Below are positions 11,001 through 22,228 of a stretch of DNA of 64,000 nt, piece by piece. Source of the stretch: Sympetrum striolatum (lineage: Eukaryota > Arthropoda > Insecta > Odonata > Libellulidae); contig CANPUZ010000031.1 of assembly GCA_947579665.1 (NCBI GenBank), forward strand, positions 868,001 through 932,000, in the 5' to 3' direction. Position numbers and translations under genes: made by a program. The stretch's first letter is position 1. Each line of letters opens with the position of its first letter. Below the pieces are notes generated by a model. That model saw only the letters and a program-made list of their open reading frames with translations. It was not told the origin of the DNA and ran no database searches.

Positions 11001-14000
11001 ATACAAATCAAACAGTGCATTCACAGCTATCAATGTGTCCTGGGTTCCACACCAGGTGTCTCTGCAATCAGAAGTTGATCCGATTTTTAGGAATTATTTT
11101 GAACCCTTTCCCAATAATATAGAGACTTGAAATTCGGTATATAGATAGAGATCATAAATATCTTTCATAAACATATTTTAGATTTCCAAAATCGTCCTTG
11201 GTTCGAGTCCCGAGAGCCATTTACATTCGTGAAAATTAGAACGTCTTTTGAGGCAGTTGTAGCCAATATTTCTGCTTGAATTTTCACACATGGTTAGAGA
11301 TGATGATCTTCTATTGTGTTCCATAGTAGATTTACCGGTAAGTCCCGGGTTCGATGCCAGACGATGAAAATTCAGCGAATTTTAAGAAAAAATTAAATCC
11401 TTTTTTTTTTTTCTTTTGAGGACCTTCCCGATATAATGCCGATATGAAATTAGTGTTGTCGATCTGCTTGCAGTATGCAAGCAACATTTTACTCGTAATA
11501 GATATATAGACGTTTCTCCGGATATACCTATATATATATAAGTTATATATAGGGGATCAAAATTCTAACCATGTTCCACAAGTGCCAATGCTTTGAAATT
11601 TTTACCACATATTGGCCATAACGTGTAACCTCCAGGAAAAAGCCGACTTTGAACCTCAGTGTCATGGGTTCGATTCCAGGAGGCCCCAAAGTCGCGATTT
11701 TCTCCATAAGAATACATGGCGGGGATTTTCGAAAATTTTTTTGAGGCACTTCCCAGAAAAGGAGAGAGTTGAAAGTCGAGGTATCGCTAGATGCCACGCA
11801 TATCAAAAGGAAACCATAAAGACATCTAAGATTATTATCCTTGGTTCGATGCTAGGTCGGGGCAAAAACCGGCCGTTTAAAATGCATTGCAGCGATTTTT
11901 AAGATTTTTTTTGAACCCTTTTCCGATGGCATAGGAACTTGAAATTCGGCATGGCGTTATATATCATAGTTACATTTCATAATAAAATTTTTCATATTCC
12001 CTTATGGTCCTTGGTTCGATCCCAGAGGGCCATTTACATTCCTCAATGCATTCCTTATGGAGATTACGGAAACAGATTTTAGGTACTTCCAGGCACGATA
12101 TCGACTTCAAACTTTGTACAAAGAATGATCAAGTCCGTGCAAATCAAACCGTGTATTCACAGATATCAATGTGTCCTGGGTTCGATACCAGGTGTCTCTG
12201 CAATCAGAAGTTGATCCGATTTTTAGGAATTATTTTGAAACCTTTGCCAATCATATAGAAACTTCAAATCTCGCATATAGATAGAGATCATAAATATCTT
12301 TCAGAAACATTTTTTAGATTTCCAAAATTGTCCTTGGTTCGAATCCAGAGAGCCATTTAAATTCGTGAAAAGTAGAACGTCTTTTGAGGCAGTTGTAGCC
12401 CATATTTCTGCTTGAATTTTCACACATAGAGATGGTGATCTTCTATTGTGCTGCATAGTAAGTTCACAGTTAAGACCAGGGTTCGATGCCAGACGATGGA
12501 ATTTCAGCGAATTTTAAGAAAAATTTCAATCCCTTTTTTTCTTTTGATGGCCGTCCCGATATGATGCCGACATGAAAATAGTGTTGTCGTTCTGCTTGCA
12601 GTATGCAAGCAACATTTTACTCGTATAATAGATAGACGTTTCTCCGGATATACCTATATATATATAGGGGATCAAAATTCTAACCATGTTCCACAAGTGC
12701 CACTGTCTTGAAATTTTTACGACGCTATGGCCATGACGTGTAACCCCCAGGAAAAAGCCGACTTTGAACCTCGGTGTCATGGGTTCGATTCCAGAAGGCC
12801 CCTAATTCGCGATTTTCCCCATAAGATTACATGGCGGGGATTTTCGAAAATTTTTTTTAGGCACTTCCCGGAAAAGGAGAGATTTGAAATTCAAGGGATC
12901 GCTAGATGCGGTGCATATCTAAAGGAAACCATAAAGACATCTACGAATATTATCCTTGGTTCGATGCTAGGTCGGGGCAAAAATCGGCCGTTTAAAATGC
13001 ATTGTGGCGATTTTTAAGATTTTTTTTGGACCCTTTTCCGATGGCATAGAAACTTGAAATTCGGTATGATGTTAGACACCATACAAATATATCATAATCA
13101 AATTTTATATATTCGCTGATGGTCCTTGGTTCGATCCCAGAGGGACATTTAAATTCCTCAATGCATTTCTTACGGAGAATACGGAAACAAATTTTAGGTA
13201 CTTCCCGGCACGATATCGTCTTCAAACTTTGCATATAGAAAGATCAAGTCCATACAAATCAAACTACGCATTCACAGCTATCAATGTGTCCTGGGTTCGA
13301 CACCAGGTGTCTCCGCAATCAGAGTTGATCCGATATTTAGGAATTATTTTGAAACCTTTGCCAATAATATAGAAACTTCAAATTCTGCATATAGATAGAG
13401 ATCAAAAATAACTTTCAGAAACATTTTTTAGATTTCCAAGATCGTCCCCCAGGAAGACCCGGGTTCGATGCAAGACGCTAAAATTGAAGCGACTTTTAAG
13501 AATATTTTCAATCCTTTTTTTTTCTTTTGAGGACCGTCTCGATTGGATGCCGAAAAAAAATAATATTGCCGATTTGCTTGCAGTATGCAAGCTACATTGC
13601 ACTCGTACCTATATACACATTCATTCATTCATAGGGGATCAAAATTCTAACCATGTTCCACAAGTGCCACCGACTTGAAATTTTTACCACGTTATGGCCA
13701 TGACGTTTAAACTCCAGAATAAAACCGACCTTGAGCCTCGGTGTCATGGGTGCGGTTCCAGAAGGCCCCAAAGTCGCTATTTTGTCCATAAAAATACATG
13801 GCGGGGATTTTCAGAAATTTTTGGAGGCATTTCCCGGAAAAGGAGAGATTTGAAATTCAAGGGATCGCTAGATGCCGTGCATATCTAAATGAAACCATAA
13901 AGACATCTACAAATATTATCCTTGGTTCGATGCTAGAGCGGGGAAAATATCGGCCGTTTAAAATGCATTGTGGTGATTTTTAAGATTTTTTCGGACCCTT

Positions 14001-14715
14001 TTCCGATGGCATAGAAACATGAAATTCGGTATGAGGTTAGATACTATAAAAATAAATCATAATCGAATTTTATATATTCGCTGATGGTCCTTGGTTCGAT
14101 CCCAGAGGGACGTTTAAATTCCTTAATGCATTTCTTACGGAGATAACGGAAACAAATTTTAGGTACTTCCCGGCACGATATCCACTTCAAACTTTGCATA
14201 TGGAAAGATCATGTCCATACAAATCAAACTGTGCATTCACTGCTTACAATATGTCCTGGGTTCGACGCCAGGTGTCTCTGCAATCAGAAGTTGATCCGAT
14301 TTTAAGGAATTATTTTGAAACCTTTCCCAATAATATAGAAACTTGAAATTTAGCATATAGATTGAGATCATAAATGAATTTAAGGAACTTTTTTCAGATT
14401 TCCAAGATCGTCCTTGGTTCGAATCCAGAGAGCCGTTTACATTCGTGAAAAGTAGAACGTCGTTTGAGGTTGTTGTAGCCAATATTTCTGCTTGAATTTT
14501 CACACATAGTTAGAGATGGTGATCTTCTATTTTGCTGCATATTAAGTTCACCAGGAAGACCCGGGTTCGATCCCAGACGATGAAATTTCAACGAATTTTA
14601 AGAAAAATTTTTTCAATCATTTTTTTTTCTTTTGAGGGCCGTCCCGTAATGATGCCGATATGAAATTAGTGTAGTCGATCTGCTTGCAGTATGCAAGCTA
14701 CATTTTACTCGTATA
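8091..14715 (+). repeat. Array block B, B-boxes on the plus strand
   Basis: This is the same repeat inverted relative to block A, so the plus strand reads GGTTCGATTCC, GGTTCGATGCT, GGTTCGATCCC, GGTTCGACACC, GGTTCGAATCC and GGTTCGATGCC in order (types 6 to 1). Spacers lie near 9190-9245, 10320-10425, 11460-11555, 12595-12670 and 13565-13635. The unit before 13635 is about 965 bp, with monomer 2 fused to monomer 1 near 13445. Between about 9420 and 10230 there are extra, more divergent monomers with boxes near 9535, 9705, 9870, 10040 and 10208, so this unit is irregular. Confidence 0.85.
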
Positions 14716-14800
14716 TATATATATATAGGTCCGAGTAAAATGTAGCTTGCATACTGCAAGCAGATCGGCAATACTTATTTCATATCGGCATCATATCGGG
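14640..14800. repeat. Inversion junction 2
   Basis: The hairpin and spacer occur twice in opposite orientation around a short AT tract: TGCTTGCAGTATGCAAGC near 14681-14698, then ACTCG, then (TA)n, then CGAGTAAAATG and the hairpin again near 14744-14761. Left of about 14720 the B-boxes are on the plus strand; right of it they return to the minus strand. The flanking units continue in opposite orientation, so the junction is the centre of a long inverted repeat of diverged copies. Confidence 0.8.
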
Positions 14801-17800
14801 ACGGTCCTCAAAAGAAAAAAAAAGGACTGAAATTTTTCTTAAAATTCGCCGACATTTCATCGTCTAGCATCGAACCCGGGTCTTTACTGCGAACTTACTT
14901 TGCAGCACAATAGAAGATTACCATCTCTAACTATGTGTGAAAATTCAAGCAGAAATATTGGCTACAACTGCCTCAAAAGACGTTCTAATTTTCACGAACG
15001 TAACTGGCTCTCTGGATTCGAACCAAGGACAATCTTGGAAATCTTAAACATGTTTCTGAAAGTTATTTATGATCTCTATCTATATGCCGAATTTGACGTT
15101 TCTATATTATTGGAAAAGGGTTCAAAATAGTTCCTAAAAATTGAATCAATTACTGATTGTAGAGACGCCTGGTGTCGAACCCTGGACCTACTGGCAGCTG
15201 TGAAAACACATTATGACTTGATTTGACCTGATCTTATTAAATGCAATGTTTGAAGTCAACATCCTTCCAAGAAGTACCTAAAAGTTGCTTCCGTTATCTC
15301 CATAAGAAATGCATTGTAGGATGTAAATGGCCCTCTTGGATCGAACCAAGGACCATCAGCGAGTTCTAAAATTTTATTATAAAATATATTTATGATATAT
15401 ATCCACGTGCTATGTTTCAAGAATCCAAGTCATCTGTAAGTAATTAAAAAAAATCTTAAAAATCGCACTGTAAATTCAACGGGAGAATATTTGCCCTGGC
15501 CTAGCATCGAACCAAGGATAATATTCGTAGATGTCTGTGTGGTTTCCTCGAGATATACACGGCATCTAGCGATCTCTAGAATTTCAACTCTCAACTCTTC
15601 CGGGAAGTGCCTCAAAAAAATTTTCGAAAATCCCCGCCATGTATTCTTATGGACAAAATCGCGACTTTGGGGCCTTCTGGAATCGAACCCATGACACCGA
15701 GGTTCAAAGTCGGCTTTTTCCTGGAGGTTACACGTCATGGCCATAATGTCGTAAAATTTTCAAGTCGGTGGCACTTGTGGAACATGCTTAGACTTTTGAT
15801 CCCCAGGACACATTGATAGCTGTGAATGCACTGTTTGATTTGTATGGACTTGATCTTTCTATATGCAAAGTTTGAAGTCGATATCGTTCCGGGAAGTACC
15901 TAAAATTTGTTTCCGTTTTCTCCGTAAGAAATGCATTAGGAAGTGTAAATGCCACTCTGGGATCGAACCAAGGACCATCAGCGAATATGCTAAATTCTAT
16001 TATGAAATATTATAATGTTATCTAACCTTATACCGTCTTTCAAGTTTCTATGCCATCGGATAAGGGTCCAAAAAAAATCTTAAAAATCGCCACAATGCGT
16101 TTTAAACGGCCGATTTATGCCCCAACCTAGCATCGAACCAAGGATAATATCGTACATGTCTTTATGGTTTCCTTTAGATATGCACCGCATCTAGCGATCC
16201 CTTGAATTTCAAATCTCTCCTTTTCCGGGAAGTGCCTCAAAAAAATTTTCGAAAATCCCCGCCATGTATTCTTATGGACAAAATCGCGACTTTGGGGCCT
16301 TCTGGAATTGAACCCATGACACCGAGGTTCAATGTCGGATTTTTTCTGGAGGTTACACGTTACACTCATAACGTGGTAAAAATTTCAAGTCGGTGGCACT
16401 TGTGGAACATGGTTACACTTTTGATCCCCTATATATAACTTATAGGTATATCCGGAGAAGCGTCTATATATAATAGATATTCATATATATATACGAGTAA
16501 AATGTAGCTTGCATACTGCAAGCAGATCGACAACACTAATTTCATCTCGGCATCATATCGGGACGGTCCTCAATAGAAAAAAAAGGGGATTGAAAATATT
16601 CTTTAAATTCGCTGCAAGTTATTCGTCTGGCATCGAACCCGGGTCTTTTTGGTGATACACTCTATGCAGCACAATAGAATTTCTCCATCTCTAATTATGT
16701 GTGAAAATTAAAGCAAAAATATTGGGCGCAGCTGCCTCAAAAGACGCTCTAATGTTCACGAATGTAAATGGCTCTCGGGACTCGAACCAAGGACGATCGT
16801 GGAAATTTAAAAAATTTTTCTTAAAGTTATTAATGATCTCAATCCATATGCCAAATTTCAAGTTTCTATATTATTGGGAAAGGTTTCAAAATAATTCCTA
16901 AAAATCGGATCAACTTCTGATTGCAGAGACACCTGGTGTCGAACCTAGGACACATTGATAGCTATGAATGCATAGTATGATTTGTTAAGACTGGTTCTTC
17001 TATCACGCTAAGTTTTAAGTCGATAGCATGCCGGGAAGAACCTAAAATTTGTTTCCGTTATCTCCATAAGAAATGCATTGAGAAATGTAAATGGCGCCCT
17101 GGGATCGAACCAAGGAACATCAGCGAATATGTAAAATTTGATTATGAAATATATTTATAATATCCAACTCCATGCCGATTTTCAAGTTTCCATGCCATCG
17201 GGAAGGGGTCCAAAAAAAATCTTAAAAATCGCCACAATACATTTTAAACGGCCGATTTTTGCCTCGACCTAGCATCGAACCCAGGATATTTTACGTAAAA
17301 CTTATTTATGTTTTCGATAGATCATGACCATATATAAAGGCTCCTAGAGTTTCGATTCTCTACCTATCCGGGAAGTATTTTTTAAAAATTCCCGAAAATC
17401 TAAGCAATGCATTTAAACGGGAAAAATCGGGACTTTGGGGCCCTCTGGAATCGAACCCATGACACTGAGGTTCAAAATCGCAATTTTTCTTGAGGTTATA
17501 CGTTATGGCCAATATGTCGTAAAAATTTCAAGCCATTGACGCTAGTGGTTTGGCCTGTGACTTTGTATCCTCTCTATATATATATATATATATATATATG
17601 ATATATGAATGAATCCGGAGAAGCATCTATATATAATAGATATATACGAGTAAAATGTAGCTTGCATACTGAAAGCAGATCGGCAACACTAATTTCATAT
17701 TGGCATCATATTGGGACGGTCCTCAAAAGAAAAAACAAAAGGATTTAATTTTTTCTTAAAATTCGCTGAATTTTCATCATCTGGCATCGAACCTAGGCCT

Positions 17801-18917
17801 TCCTGGTGAACCTACTATGCAGCACATTAGAAGATCAACATCTCTTACTATGTGTGAAAATTCAAGCAGAAATATTGGCTACAACTGCCTCAAAAGACGT
17901 TCTAATTTTCACGAATGTAAATGCCTCTCTGGATTCGAACCAAGGACGATCTTGGAAATTTTTTTTCCGGAAGTTACACGTTATGGCCATAACGTGATAA
18001 AAATTTCAAGTCGGTGGCACTTGTGGAACATGGTTAGACTTTTGATCCCCAGTGTATATATCTATTTTATATAGACGCTTCTCCGGATATCTATTATATA
18101 TAGATGCTTCTCCGGGTTCATTCATATATATAGATAGGTATATAGATAGGTATATAGATAGATAGGATAAATGGCTCTCTGGATTCGAACCAAGGACGAT
18201 CATGGAAATCTAAAAAATGTTTTTGAAAGTTATTTATGATCGAATTCTGCCGAATTCCAAGTTTCTATATTGTTGGAAAAGGGTTCAAAATAATTATTGA
18301 AAATCGGATCAGTTACTGATTGTAGAGACGCCTGGTGTCGAACCCAGGACACATTGACAGCTGGGAATGCACAGTTTGATTTGTATACACTTAATCTTTC
18401 CTAATACAAAGTTTGAAGTCTTTATCGTGCCGGGAAGTACCTATAATTTGTTTCCGTTATCTCCGTAAGAAATGCATTGAGGAATTTAAATGGTCCTCTG
18501 GGATCGAACCAAGGACCATCAGCGAATATGTAAAATTTGATCCTGAAATTTATTATTGATCTCCAACTCCATGCCGAATTTCAAGTTTCCATGCCATCGG
18601 GAAAGGGTCCAAAAAAAATCTTAAAAATCGCCACAATGCATTTTAAACGGCCGATTTTTGCCCCGACCTAGCATCGAACACAGGATATTTTCCGTTAAAC
18701 ACATTTATGTTTTCGATAGATCATGACCATATATATAGGCTCCTTGAGTTTTGATTCTCTATCTATCAGGAAAGTATTTATTTTTAATTCCCGAAAATCA
18801 AAGCAATGCATTTTAACTGGAAAAATCGGGACTTTGGGGCCCTCTGAAATCGAACCCATGACACTGAGCATCATCATCGCAATTTTTCTGCCGGTTACAC
18901 GTTATGGCCAATACATT
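14732..18917 (-). repeat. Array block C, with internal deletions
   Basis: The orientation is again that of block A. It differs from the regular unit in three places. Near 15805 the end of one unit (GATCCCCAG) runs straight into monomer 3 (GGACACATTGATAG), so the spacer, monomer 1 and monomer 2 are missing, at a CCAG microhomology. Near 17960 monomer 2 joins the far end of monomer 6 at a T-run. Near 18168 the spacer joins monomer 2 directly, skipping the hairpin and monomer 1. The remaining monomers keep their B-boxes. Confidence 0.82.
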
Positions 18918-19271
18918 TACATCCGTGAAAATTAGAACGTCTTTTGAGCAGCTGTAGCCAATATTTCTGCTTGAATTTTCACTCAAAGTTAGAAATAGTG
19001 ATTTTCTGCTGTGCTACATAGAAGGTTCACCAGGAAGACCCGGGTTCGATGCCAGACGATGAAATTTCAGCGAATTTTAAGAATATTTTTATTCATTATT
19101 TTTTCTTTTGAGAACCGTCCCTATATGATGCCGATATAAAATTAGTTTTGTTAATCTGCTTGCAGTATGCAAGCAACATTTTACTGGTATATATACATAA
19201 CTTATAGGTATATCCGGAGAAGTGTCTATATATAATAGATATCCGGAGAAGCGTCTATATATAATAGATAC
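18918..19271 (+). repeat. Array block D and right terminus
   Basis: At about 18918 orientation flips again: monomer 6 (minus) joins part of monomer 2, followed by monomer 1 on the plus strand (box near 19046), the hairpin near 19157-19173, and a spacer with two CCGGAGAAG motifs. The array ends at 19271 with TCTATATATAATAGATAC. Its reverse complement, GTATCTATTATATATAGA, is also the first sequence of the separate copy at 58143, so this is probably a true element end. The next bases (CTAAAAATAATATT) are unrelated flank. Confidence 0.75.
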
Positions 19272-19309
19272 CTAAAAATAATATTTATTGAGATGTTTTG
19301 CAAAAAATG

Positions 19310-19620
19310 AAATTTGCTTCAGAGAATAAAGTTCGACTTCCGGTTAACCGATTTACTCCAAAAACTAATTGATTCTGACAACATATAATCACAATTCAAG
19401 GTATGAAGTTTTGTATTGATACGACAAATAGTTTTTAGGTTAGAGCGCGCACAAGCACACACACACACACATACACACAGACATCATTCCGAAAATGGTC
19501 AAAACGTGTTCTAGGGACCCCAAAACATGTATTTCCGTTGAAATATCGAAGTCGATTTTTTTCTTGAAAACAATACTCTCTCTGTACTACGTGTACGTAT
19601 ACGGAGAAAGTAAAAAAAGT
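19310..19620 (-). repeat. Dispersed repeat with (CA)n, copy 1
   Basis: A CA-rich run near 19455-19480 is followed by CCCCAAAACATGTATTTCC and by a sequence ending in ACGTGTACGTATACGGAGAAAGT. Read on the minus strand it matches the plus-strand copies at about 20285-20600 and 49440-49780: GAAATAGATGTTTTGGGG, then a GT/CTGT-rich run, then a GCGCTCTA block. I see no coding sequence. The family was not identified. Confidence 0.6.
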
Positions 19621-20284
19621 CCTCGAAACGTCAGAGAATGGTAAACAAAGTTTGCGATCTAGACTTTGTTATTTAAATCTGATTCTGTTGAAATGGCTTA
19701 CAACTATATCTATTCATCACGGCATAGTGAATGGGATGACTGGATTCGTAGATATGAAGATTTGAGGGAAAAATTCCATTAAGAGCGTATATAAATCCTG
19801 CAAATATCCAAATTCGGATGCATGTATATTGTGAGATTTAATGCAAAAATATCATAAGATTCAAATCCTTGATATGAACAGGATAATTGGAGAAAGTACT
19901 TTCTATGGCATTTAATTCTCAAATAGCACCATTTCATTTTGACAATCACGACTTGCATTGTGGCGTTCCATTCTTTGAAGAACGAACTGAAGCGATGTTT
20001 GAAACCCTAAATTGAAAAGACGAAGGAAAATTGCAGCTCACAGTCGACGCCTATTATCACAAACTGTAGATATTTCTCAATGAGCTTGTTTCCATTCAAA
20101 AAGTGAAAAATTCTCGTCGTTACACTTACAGACGCTGATAAAAATGCTTTGTATAGCTTCAACGCTCCGCTACTACGTTATCAGGGCTATTGTCTCTTAA
20201 AACTTAATTAAATGTTCCGAGTGACTCTGAATTAAATGAATTTACAAAGATATACAGACGCTTTATTCTGGAAAAACTGTTTTT
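19621..20284. other. No recognisable feature
   Basis: This is AT-rich DNA between two copies of the CA/GT-rich repeat. I see no exon-like segment, repeat or promoter signature. Confidence 0.5.
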
Positions 20285-20600
20285 TATTACATTCTCCCTA
20301 TATGTAGAGAAAGTATTGTATTCGCAAAAAAATTCGACCTCCAGATTTCAACAGAAATAGATGTTTTGGGGCCCATAGAGTTCGTTTCCGCTATTTTCCC
20401 GAACATGTCTGTCTGTGTGTGAATGTGTGTGTGTGTTTGTCTGTGGTGTAAAAGTTTTTGTGCGCTCTATCTTAAATTGTGATTATACGATAATTTCAAA
20501 AATTCATATTTAGTATTTTCCTAACAATGCCAAGAGTTGATTAGTTTTTGATTTGGAAATTAATTTCTATATTTACGTATGAGTAAGTATGCATACAAAG
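20285..20600 (+). repeat. Dispersed repeat with (TG)n, copy 2
   Basis: It starts near ACATTCTCCCTATATGTAGA, contains TAGATGTTTTGGGGCCCATA and a TG/CTGT run (about 20407-20450), then a GCGCTCTATCTTAAA block and a TTTAGTATTTTCCTAAC block. The same blocks in the same order recur at 49440-49640. It lies in inverted orientation to copy 1, so the two could form a loose inverted pair. Confidence 0.6.
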
Positions 20601-20681
20601 CTTGGAAAAAATCTTACATAATTCCCAAACTAAAAATCAAAATAAATCTCAAACTATCGCAAGAATAACTAAAAATCTTAA

Positions 20682-21773
20682 CCCTCGAGCGCCCACGGTT
20701 GCGTGTACGCAACCAGCGTTATAATTTTGCGAATACAGTCCCTGTCACCACAACGCTATTCTTATCGGTTTATGAAACTGCTAAATTGTGCTCAAGGATT
20801 CTGTCTACATGTTCCAACGACTTTTTTCTGCCATTAGTCGAGTATAGGGCCGAAAAAGAGGCAGACGTAGATTGCGGTGCAGCTCAACGTGGATGTACGC
20901 TTCGTGTAAATAGAAGTCTAATTTTTATTTCTTGCATTTTCCGGCGCCTATATTGCATGATTTCGTCGACAGATATTATAATGCTACTAACTACATCACT
21001 TTTTGGCGGATTAATTCCTTTATGTTTATGATAATTGGTCTTAATACATGTAGTTTCGTATACGCAACCACGGGCAGTAATGGTAGCAATAGGACTCTCT
21101 CTCAAATTCCAGCGATTTCTTGGAATTCTCATTTCACTCTGCAATTTTTAGTGAAAATTTTGCGGTGATGAATGCAATAACGAGTATTAATGTGCATAAA
21201 TGACAATTTTCAGTGATATTACGTTGAGAGAAGCGCTGGACATTTTTGAATTTAATGATATTGACGGTGATTTAGATGCCATTTTCATAGAACCTCCGGA
21301 ATGCAACATCGCTTCTGATGAAGGTTCCACAAAAGAAGATGACGCCGGCGAAGTTTGCAATTTATACTGTCGGCAATTGAGTGCAGGTGCTGAAGTTGTA
21401 TTCTGCAGAATACCTGACGACCTTTAATAAATAAGTGTATAGAAATATATAAGAAAAATAAGTATAAATAAATATTGCATTGAGTAAGTATGGTTAAAAT
21501 TTATTTGACGAAAAATAAATGTTTACAACAGGTAATATGTTGCCTGAATTCTTTAGTATGGCGTTTGACGCTCACTGACCGGAACTGACATGGAGAACGC
21601 CCACAATTGCGTATACGCAACCACTATTTATTACAAAACAATAGTATTTGTCATTAAAAATTATACTCATTCAATCGTATGAATTCAGTACAAACAGAAA
21701 TAACACAAAATTAATACATCTATACGAAAAAATTCTCTGGGCGTTCGAGTCTCGAACCCTCGAACTTCGAGGG
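20682..21773 (+). mobile_element. piggyBac-like deletion derivative
   Basis: The element is bounded by TTAA on both sides (20678-20681 and 21774-21777), the target-site duplication of the piggyBac superfamily. The ends are short inverted repeats: CCCTCGAG on the left and CTTCGAGGG on the right. A subterminal palindrome-like block, GGTTGCGTGTACGCAACC, lies just inside the left end; related copies occur near 21058 (GTATACGCAACCACG) and 21600 (CGCCCACAATTGCGTATACG). At 1092 bp it is less than half the length of an autonomous element. It retains only the start of a transposase-like frame, so it is non-autonomous. Confidence 0.75.
21200..21427 (+). pseudogene. piggyBac-type transposase N-terminal remnant
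   Basis: This 75-codon frame starts with ATG inside the piggyBac-like element. It contains FNDIDGDLDAIFIEPPE, followed by an acidic stretch (SDEGSTKEDDAGE) and RQLSAGAE. Short acidic N-termini with an IEPPE-like motif followed by a D/E-rich linker are typical of piggyBac transposases. The frame stops at 21425-21427, before any of the catalytic aspartates (the DDD of the RNase-H-like core) could appear. The remaining 340 bp to the right TIR show no continuation, so the catalytic domain appears deleted. Assignment rests on these motifs plus the TTAA/TIR context. Confidence 0.6.
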
Positions 21774-21802
21774 TTAACTCTCATTCCTATTATACTACTA
21801 AA

Positions 21803-22228
21803 GTGTCTCTTCATTTTCTTTCCGCCTTAAAACTGTTCCTGTCACATTATCGTCATATGTTATTGTGGCTCTCCGTTTTCCTCTTGTTACGAATTCATTA
21901 TCCGGAACCTTTTTCACTTAAGGCGAATGGAATGTATTTAGTCAGCAAGCATCCTCGTAAACGGCATTGTACTTGCTGTAATCGAGCTTCTATGAATGGC
22001 CTTCATAACGGCCGGTCATACCCGGCAAATACTATTCTTGCCTCGGAATACCTTGGGAATGGCGTTCACCCTCGAGAAATTCCCAACAAAAAATTCGGCA
22101 TTCAGTTTGTCTTTTGCGAGCGGTTGCAGCGTAGGTTCGACGTCCACAACCGCAGGGAAAATATGACACTTGTCTCGGATATCGGTCCTGAAAAGTGCGA
22201 GAGTTGCAGGATAGTGTTTTATTTATAA
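21803..22228 (+). CDS. Unrecognised 141-codon frame, doubtful
   Basis: This is one of the longer open frames outside the array and begins 30 bp after the piggyBac-like element. The translation has a hydrophobic start (LSVFLLLRIHY) and a Cys-containing block (RHCTCCNR) in a basic middle part. I recognise no domain. In AT-rich DNA a frame of this length is not strong evidence, and no splice or promoter signal supports it. It could be an exon, a transposon relic or chance. Confidence 0.15.
   Translation: MSLHFLSALKLFLSHYRHMLLWLSVFLLLRIHYPEPFSLKANGMYLVSKHPRKRHCTCCNRASMNGLHNGRSYPANTILASEYLGNGVHPREIPNKKFGIQFVFCERLQRRFDVHNRRENMTLVSDIGPEKCESCRIVFYL

Larger units (their letters stand above)
1..19271. 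repeat. B-box higher-order satellite array (whole)
   Basis: This is a continuous array of diverged monomers, each carrying a sequence matching the Pol III B-box, GGTTCGANNCC. At about 160-180 bp per monomer there should be roughly 100 copies. Six monomer types follow in fixed order, giving a higher-order unit of about 1.13 kb closed by a spacer. Monomers share a skeleton: the B-box, then an AATGCATT-like block, a T-rich run, and a conserved ACTTGAAATTCGG-like segment. No matching Pol III A-box was found upstream of the monomer B-boxes, so they look like TFIIIC-type sites rather than tRNA genes. Open frames of up to 140 codons lie on both strands here and are by-products of repetition. The left end lies outside the window; the right end is sharp at 19271. 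Confidence 0.9.

Noticed and set aside
1..19271. The many B-box sequences as a cluster of tRNA genes
   Set aside because: No A-box, acceptor pairing or cloverleaf could be drawn around any monomer B-box. Only a short T-arm-like hairpin remains in some.
20699..21031. 110-codon frame at the left of the piggyBac-like element
   Set aside because: It starts in the terminal repeat, has no transposase motif, and its frame overlaps the subterminal palindrome.
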